Source of the DNA: Clostridia bacterium
Lineage (GTDB): Bacteria; Bacillota; Clostridia; Oscillospirales; Butyricicoccaceae
DNA length: 32,702 nucleotides
Reading direction: 5' to 3'
Assembly (NCBI GenBank): GCA_017521295.1
Contig: JAFXDF010000091.1
Span: 1-32,702, forward strand
The notes under the pieces are model-generated. The model was not told the DNA's origin and did not search any database. It saw only the letters and a program-made list of their open reading frames with translations. Made by a program: the position numbers and the translations under genes. Below are positions 29,851 to 32,702 of this stretch, one piece after another. The stretch's first letter is position 1, and each line of letters opens with the position of its first letter.

Positions 29851-31161
29851 ATGAGTATGCTGGAAAAGCGGGAGGACGTCCGCGGCCGGGCCATTCTGGT
29901 GGGCCTTTGCTGCGACAGCGCCGCTGATTTTGACAATTCAGACGCCGATACCATGGCCGAGCTGGAGGAGCTTTTGTCCACCGCCGGCGGCGAGACGGTG
30001 CTCACCGCCATGCAGAACCGGCACACCCCCGACCCCCGTACCTTTATCGGGGAGGGCAAGGTGCAGGAGATCCGCGAACTGATCCAGGCCAACAGCATCG
30101 ACCTGGTGATCTTCGACAACGAGCTGTCGCCCTCCCAGGGCCGGGCTCTGGAGGAGGAGCTCAACTGCCGGGTCATCGACCGCAACGGCCTGATCCTGGA
30201 CATCTTTGCCGACCGTGCCAACACGGCAGAGGGCAAGCTGCAGGTGGAACTGGCCCAGTACCAGTACCTGCTGCCCCGGCTGACCGGTATGTGGACCCAC
30301 CTGGTGCGGCAGACCGCCTCTGGCGGCTCCAGCCCCATCGGTACCCGCGGCCCCGGTGAGACCCAGCTGGAGACCGACCGGAGACACATCCGCCGGAAGA
30401 TCCAGAAGCTGGAGAAGGAGATCGACGATCTCCAGCGCATCCGTGCCACCCAGCGCAACAAGCGGGAAAAGTCCGAGGTGCCCCTGGTGTGTATCGTGGG
30501 CTATACCAACGCCGGCAAGTCCACCATGCTCAACGCCCTCACCGGCGCCGGCGTTCACGCCAACGACCGGCTGTTCGACACCCTGGACCCCACCACCCGT
30601 GTGCTGCACACCGAGCAGCTGGGGGATATTCTGATTTCCGACACCGTTGGATTCATCCGCAAGCTGCCCCATCATCTGGTGGACGCCTTCCGGTCCACCC
30701 TGGAAGAGCTGACCTATGCCGACGTGCTGGTCCACGTCATCGACGCCAGCGACCCCCAGTGGCGGCTGCAGGCTGAGGTGGTGGAAGATCTGTGCCGTCA
30801 GCTGGGCGCCGAAAAGACCCCCAGACTGATGGTATTTAATAAGGTGGACCTGCTGCGGGACGATCAGCTGCCCCGGGAGACCGGCGCCATCTATACCGCC
30901 GCCAGCAAGGGCATCGGTCTGGACAATCTGGTGAACAACATCTGCCGCATTCTGGGCGAGGATCTCAAAACGGTGAACTTCATCCTGCCCTATGCCCAGG
31001 CCGGCGTGCTGGACCGGCTCTATCGGGAGGCCAACGTAAAGAAGGCCGAGTATGTGGAAGAGGGCATCGCCATCGAAGCGGTGGTGGATCCCAAGACCTA
31101 CGGCCGCATCCGCGACCTGCTGCCCGAGAGCCAGAGGGAGCCCGACCATGAAGAATTTTAA
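29851..31161 (+). CDS. hflX: GTPase HflX
   Basis: A 436-residue HflX. The N-terminal nucleotide-binding domain has FIGEGKVQEI and DNELSPSQ, followed by DRNGLILDIFADRA. The glycine-rich GTRGPGETQLE and a coiled coil (RRHIRRKIQKLEKEIDDL) come next. The G domain starts at G1 GYTNAGKST (217-225) and includes DTVGFIRKLP and NKVDLL. HflX binds the 50S exit-site region and splits or rescues stalled and hibernating ribosomes. The ATG at 29851 follows AGAGGTGA. The 3' end overlaps the YigZ-family gene by 14 bases. Being next to rpmE fits a ribosome-related role. Confidence 0.95.
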   Translation: MSMLEKREDVRGRAILVGLCCDSAADFDNSDADTMAELEELLSTAGGETVLTAMQNRHTPDPRTFIGEGKVQEIRELIQANSIDLVIFDNELSPSQGRALEEELNCRVIDRNGLILDIFADRANTAEGKLQVELAQYQYLLPRLTGMWTHLVRQTASGGSSPIGTRGPGETQLETDRRHIRRKIQKLEKEIDDLQRIRATQRNKREKSEVPLVCIVGYTNAGKSTMLNALTGAGVHANDRLFDTLDPTTRVLHTEQLGDILISDTVGFIRKLPHHLVDAFRSTLEELTYADVLVHVIDASDPQWRLQAEVVEDLCRQLGAEKTPRLMVFNKVDLLRDDQLPRETGAIYTAASKGIGLDNLVNNICRILGEDLKTVNFILPYAQAGVLDRLYREANVKKAEYVEEGIAIEAVVDPKTYGRIRDLLPESQREPDHEEF

Positions 31162-31771
31162 GGTCCCCTATCAGGAGGCCGAGATCGAGTTCATCGAAAA
31201 GAAATCCCGGTTCATCGGCCATATTTATAAGGTAAGCACACCCGAGCAGTGCCAGGAGATCCTGGCGGCCGTCCGCAAGAAGTACTGGGACGCCACCCAC
31301 AATGTCTACGCCTATATCCTGCAGAACGGCGTCATGCGGTTTTCCGACGACGGCGAGCCCCAGGGCACTTCCGGTATGCCCACCCTGGAGGTGCTCAAGA
31401 AGGAAGAGGTCTTTGACGTGATGTGCGTCATCACCCGGTACTTCGGCGGCACTCTGCTGGGTGCCGGCGGCCTGGTGCGGGCCTATTCCCACACCTGCAA
31501 GCTGGCTTTGGACGCCGCCGGGCAGGCCATGATGATGCCCTATGCCCAGGTGCTGGTGGACTGTCCCTACAACCTGTTGGAGCAGGTGCGGCGGCTGCTG
31601 CCCGCCTTTGACGCCGACGAGGTGGAGGCCGACTTCGGCGCCAGCGTCACCCTCACGGTGGCCCTGCCCAAGGAGAACTTTGAGGCTTTTAACTTAAAGC
31701 TCATCGACAGTACCAACGGCAAGCTGGAGTGCGAATACATGGGCGAAGAGCTCCACGGAAAGAAATTATAA
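31148..31771 (+). CDS. YigZ/Impact-family protein
   Basis: A 207-residue protein of the YigZ (UPF0029, Impact) family. Marks are the start FIEKKSRFIGHIYKV, the HNVYAYIL segment, FSDDGEPQGTSGMPTLEVL and the ITRYFGGTLLGAGGLVRAYS stretch. The C-terminal half is the DUF1949 domain. The biochemical role is not settled; Impact relatives act on translation control through GCN2-type systems, while bacterial members are linked to ribosomes only by homology. The ATG at 31148 follows AGGGAG and lies inside the end of hflX, so it is co-transcribed with it. The dispersed repeat after the stop may form its 3' hairpin. Confidence 0.92.
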   Translation: MKNFKVPYQEAEIEFIEKKSRFIGHIYKVSTPEQCQEILAAVRKKYWDATHNVYAYILQNGVMRFSDDGEPQGTSGMPTLEVLKKEEVFDVMCVITRYFGGTLLGAGGLVRAYSHTCKLALDAAGQAMMMPYAQVLVDCPYNLLEQVRRLLPAFDADEVEADFGASVTLTVALPKENFEAFNLKLIDSTNGKLECEYMGEELHGKKL

Positions 31772-31786
31772 GAAACACCCGTCTCT

Positions 31787-31862
31787 GTCATCCTGAGCGA
31801 AGCGGAGTCGAAGGATCTCACGGGAAATCTGCCCTGAGATCCCTCGGCAGGCTCGGGATGAC
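31787..31862. repeat. Dispersed palindromic repeat, copy 4
   Basis: GTCATCC (31787-31793) and GGATGAC (31856-31862) are the ends; GGATCTCA (31813-31820) and TGAGATCC (31835-31842) the inner stem. It lies 15 bases after the YigZ-family stop and is followed by GGGCCTTTTT, so it may act as a terminator. Confidence 0.82.
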
Positions 31863-31867
31863 AGGGC

Positions 31868-31937
31868 CTTTTTGCGTAAAAAGACAAGGTTTTCTTTGCT
31901 GTTCACAATTTCTTTAAACTTTTTTCCCGTAAAAAAG
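31868..31937 (+). other. Two AT-rich hairpins before dgt
   Basis: CTTTTT/AAAAAG (31868-31883) and CTTTTTT/AAAAAAG (31919-31937) flank about 35 AT-rich bases. They may add to termination after the YigZ-family gene. The dgt promoter must lie around 31940-31985 (TATATT at 31965-31970), but no good -35 was found. Confidence 0.4.
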
Positions 31938-32003
31938 AGGAAAAACGAAAAAATTGCGTATTTATATATTGAATAGACGAAATATCCATCGGGAGGTGGG
32001 GGC

Positions 32004-32702
32004 ATGACCCTGCGGGAGCGCATTGAACAAAGTGAACATCACATCCTGTGCCCCCGGGCCACCTTTGCCGACGCCTCTCTGGGCAGAGAGCGGGAGGAGG
32101 CCCCCGACCCGGTGCGCACCTGCTTCATGCGGGACCGGGACCGGATCATCCACTCCAAGGCCTTCCGCCGCCTCAAGCACAAGACCCAGGTGTTCCTGTC
32201 CCCCGAGGGGGACCATTACCGCACCCGGCTGACCCACACGTTGGAGGTGGCGCAGATCTCCCGGACGGTGGCACGGGCCCTGCGGCTCAACGAGGATCTG
32301 GCCGAGGCCATCGCCCTGGGGCACGATCTGGGCCACACCCCCTTCGGCCACGCCGGTGAGCGTGCCCTTTCCTCCGCCAGAGGGGTGCCCTTCAACCACA
32401 ACGAGCAGAGCCTCCGGGTGGTGCGCCTTCTGGAAAAGGATGGCCGGGGCCTCAACCTGACGCGGGAGGTGCTGGACGGCATCCTGTGCCACACCGGCCC
32501 CAAAATGGCCGACACGCCGGAAGGCCGGATCGTCCGCATGGCCGACCGCATCGCCTATATCAACCATGACATCGACGACGCCATCCGGGCCGGCGTCCTG
32601 GGGGAGGAGGACATCCCCTTTGACATCAAGCTGGCTCTGGGCAATACCCACAGCCGCCGCATCTCATCCCTGGTGAACGGGATGATCGCCTACGGCCTGG
32701 AC
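32004..32702 (+). CDS. dgt: Deoxyguanosinetriphosphate triphosphohydrolase-like HD protein (5' part; 3' end outside window)
   Basis: The first 233 residues of a dGTPase-like HD-domain protein. [21 protein letters not shown] is the family N-terminal signature. The HD metal ligands are seen in [19 protein letters not shown] and the Asp of [13 protein letters not shown]. These enzymes hydrolyse dNTPs to deoxynucleosides and triphosphate and help control dNTP pools. The ATG at 32004 follows GGGAGG. In many Firmicutes dgt is followed by dnaG and rpoD, which would lie beyond the window (not seen). The reading frame is open to the edge. Confidence 0.92.
   Translation, partial: MTLRERIEQSEHHILCPRATFADASLGREREEAPDPVRTCFMRDRDRIIHSKAFRRLKHKTQVFLSPEGDHYRTRLTHTLEVAQISRTVARALRLNEDLAEAIALGHDLGHTPFGHAGERALSSARGVPFNHNEQSLRVVRLLEKDGRGLNLTREVLDGILCHTGPKMADTPEGRIVRMADRIAYINHDIDDAIRAGVLGEEDIPFDIKLALGNTHSRRISSLVNGMIAYGLD

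Overview
The window is a GC-rich piece of a Firmicutes chromosome, most probably from the Oscillospiraceae/Ruminococcaceae (the Faecalibacterium, Subdoligranulum and Gemmiger neighbourhood). The reasons are GG-AGG type ribosome binding sites, TTGxxx-17-TATAAT promoters, AddAB instead of RecBCD, a zinc-type L31, a stand-alone MetH activation protein beside MetH and a YitJ-type protein, an SLH-anchored envelope protein and a dgt gene of the Gram-positive kind. The genus call is an inference. No rRNA, tRNA, CRISPR array, transposase or integrase was seen.

Layout. 1-2270: minus-strand genes: the 5' end of a GMP synthase gene that starts directly at the ATP-pyrophosphatase domain, then a DUF1836 regulator-like gene coupled to a GNAT-cyclase fusion. 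2274-4340: hemolysin-III family protein converging on a UMF1-type MFS transporter; the shared terminator has a dispersed repeat in its loop. 4390-5880: a small accessory-looking patch with a solitary phage-type DUF6291 gene (low-complexity, A-rich, hairpin-containing linker) and a HTH/membrane-protein pair. 5889-9085: MntP, converging on an operon of a multidomain acyltransferase and a GltS-type symporter. 9268-11072: a secreted Ig/SLH protein and a small membrane zinc-ribbon protein. 11111-15862: a three-gene methionine/folate operon (activation protein, MetH, Hcy methyltransferase-MTHFR), divergent from a MATE transporter (15991-17355). 17392-17931: two small unknown genes. 17986-20630: DEAD-box helicase coupled to a D-threonine-aldolase-like enzyme. 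20888-27726: addB-addA. 27771-29300: membrane-anchored PpiC foldase. 29547-31771: rpmE, hflX and a YigZ/Impact protein. 32004-end: the 5' part of dgt.

How the genes work together. Most are housekeeping: one-carbon/methionine synthesis, double-strand break repair, ribosome and RNA functions, secretion folding, nucleotide pools and ion/drug transport. Many neighbours share 4-base ATGA stop/start overlaps, so translational coupling is common. Convergent pairs mostly share one bidirectional terminator.

Most interesting. The DUF6291 gene has in its linker three in-frame ACAGAAACA repeats and a perfect 14-bp inverted repeat, written in codons unlike its neighbours. This layout resembles origins lying inside phage replication-initiator genes. 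Also notable are a promoter bracketed by two identical 13-bp palindromes between DUF1836 and the hemolysin-III gene, a hairpin that pairs the ribosome binding site of the zinc-ribbon gene, and four copies of a GGATCTCA/TGAGATCC repeat in terminator, 3'-flank and 5'-leader positions.
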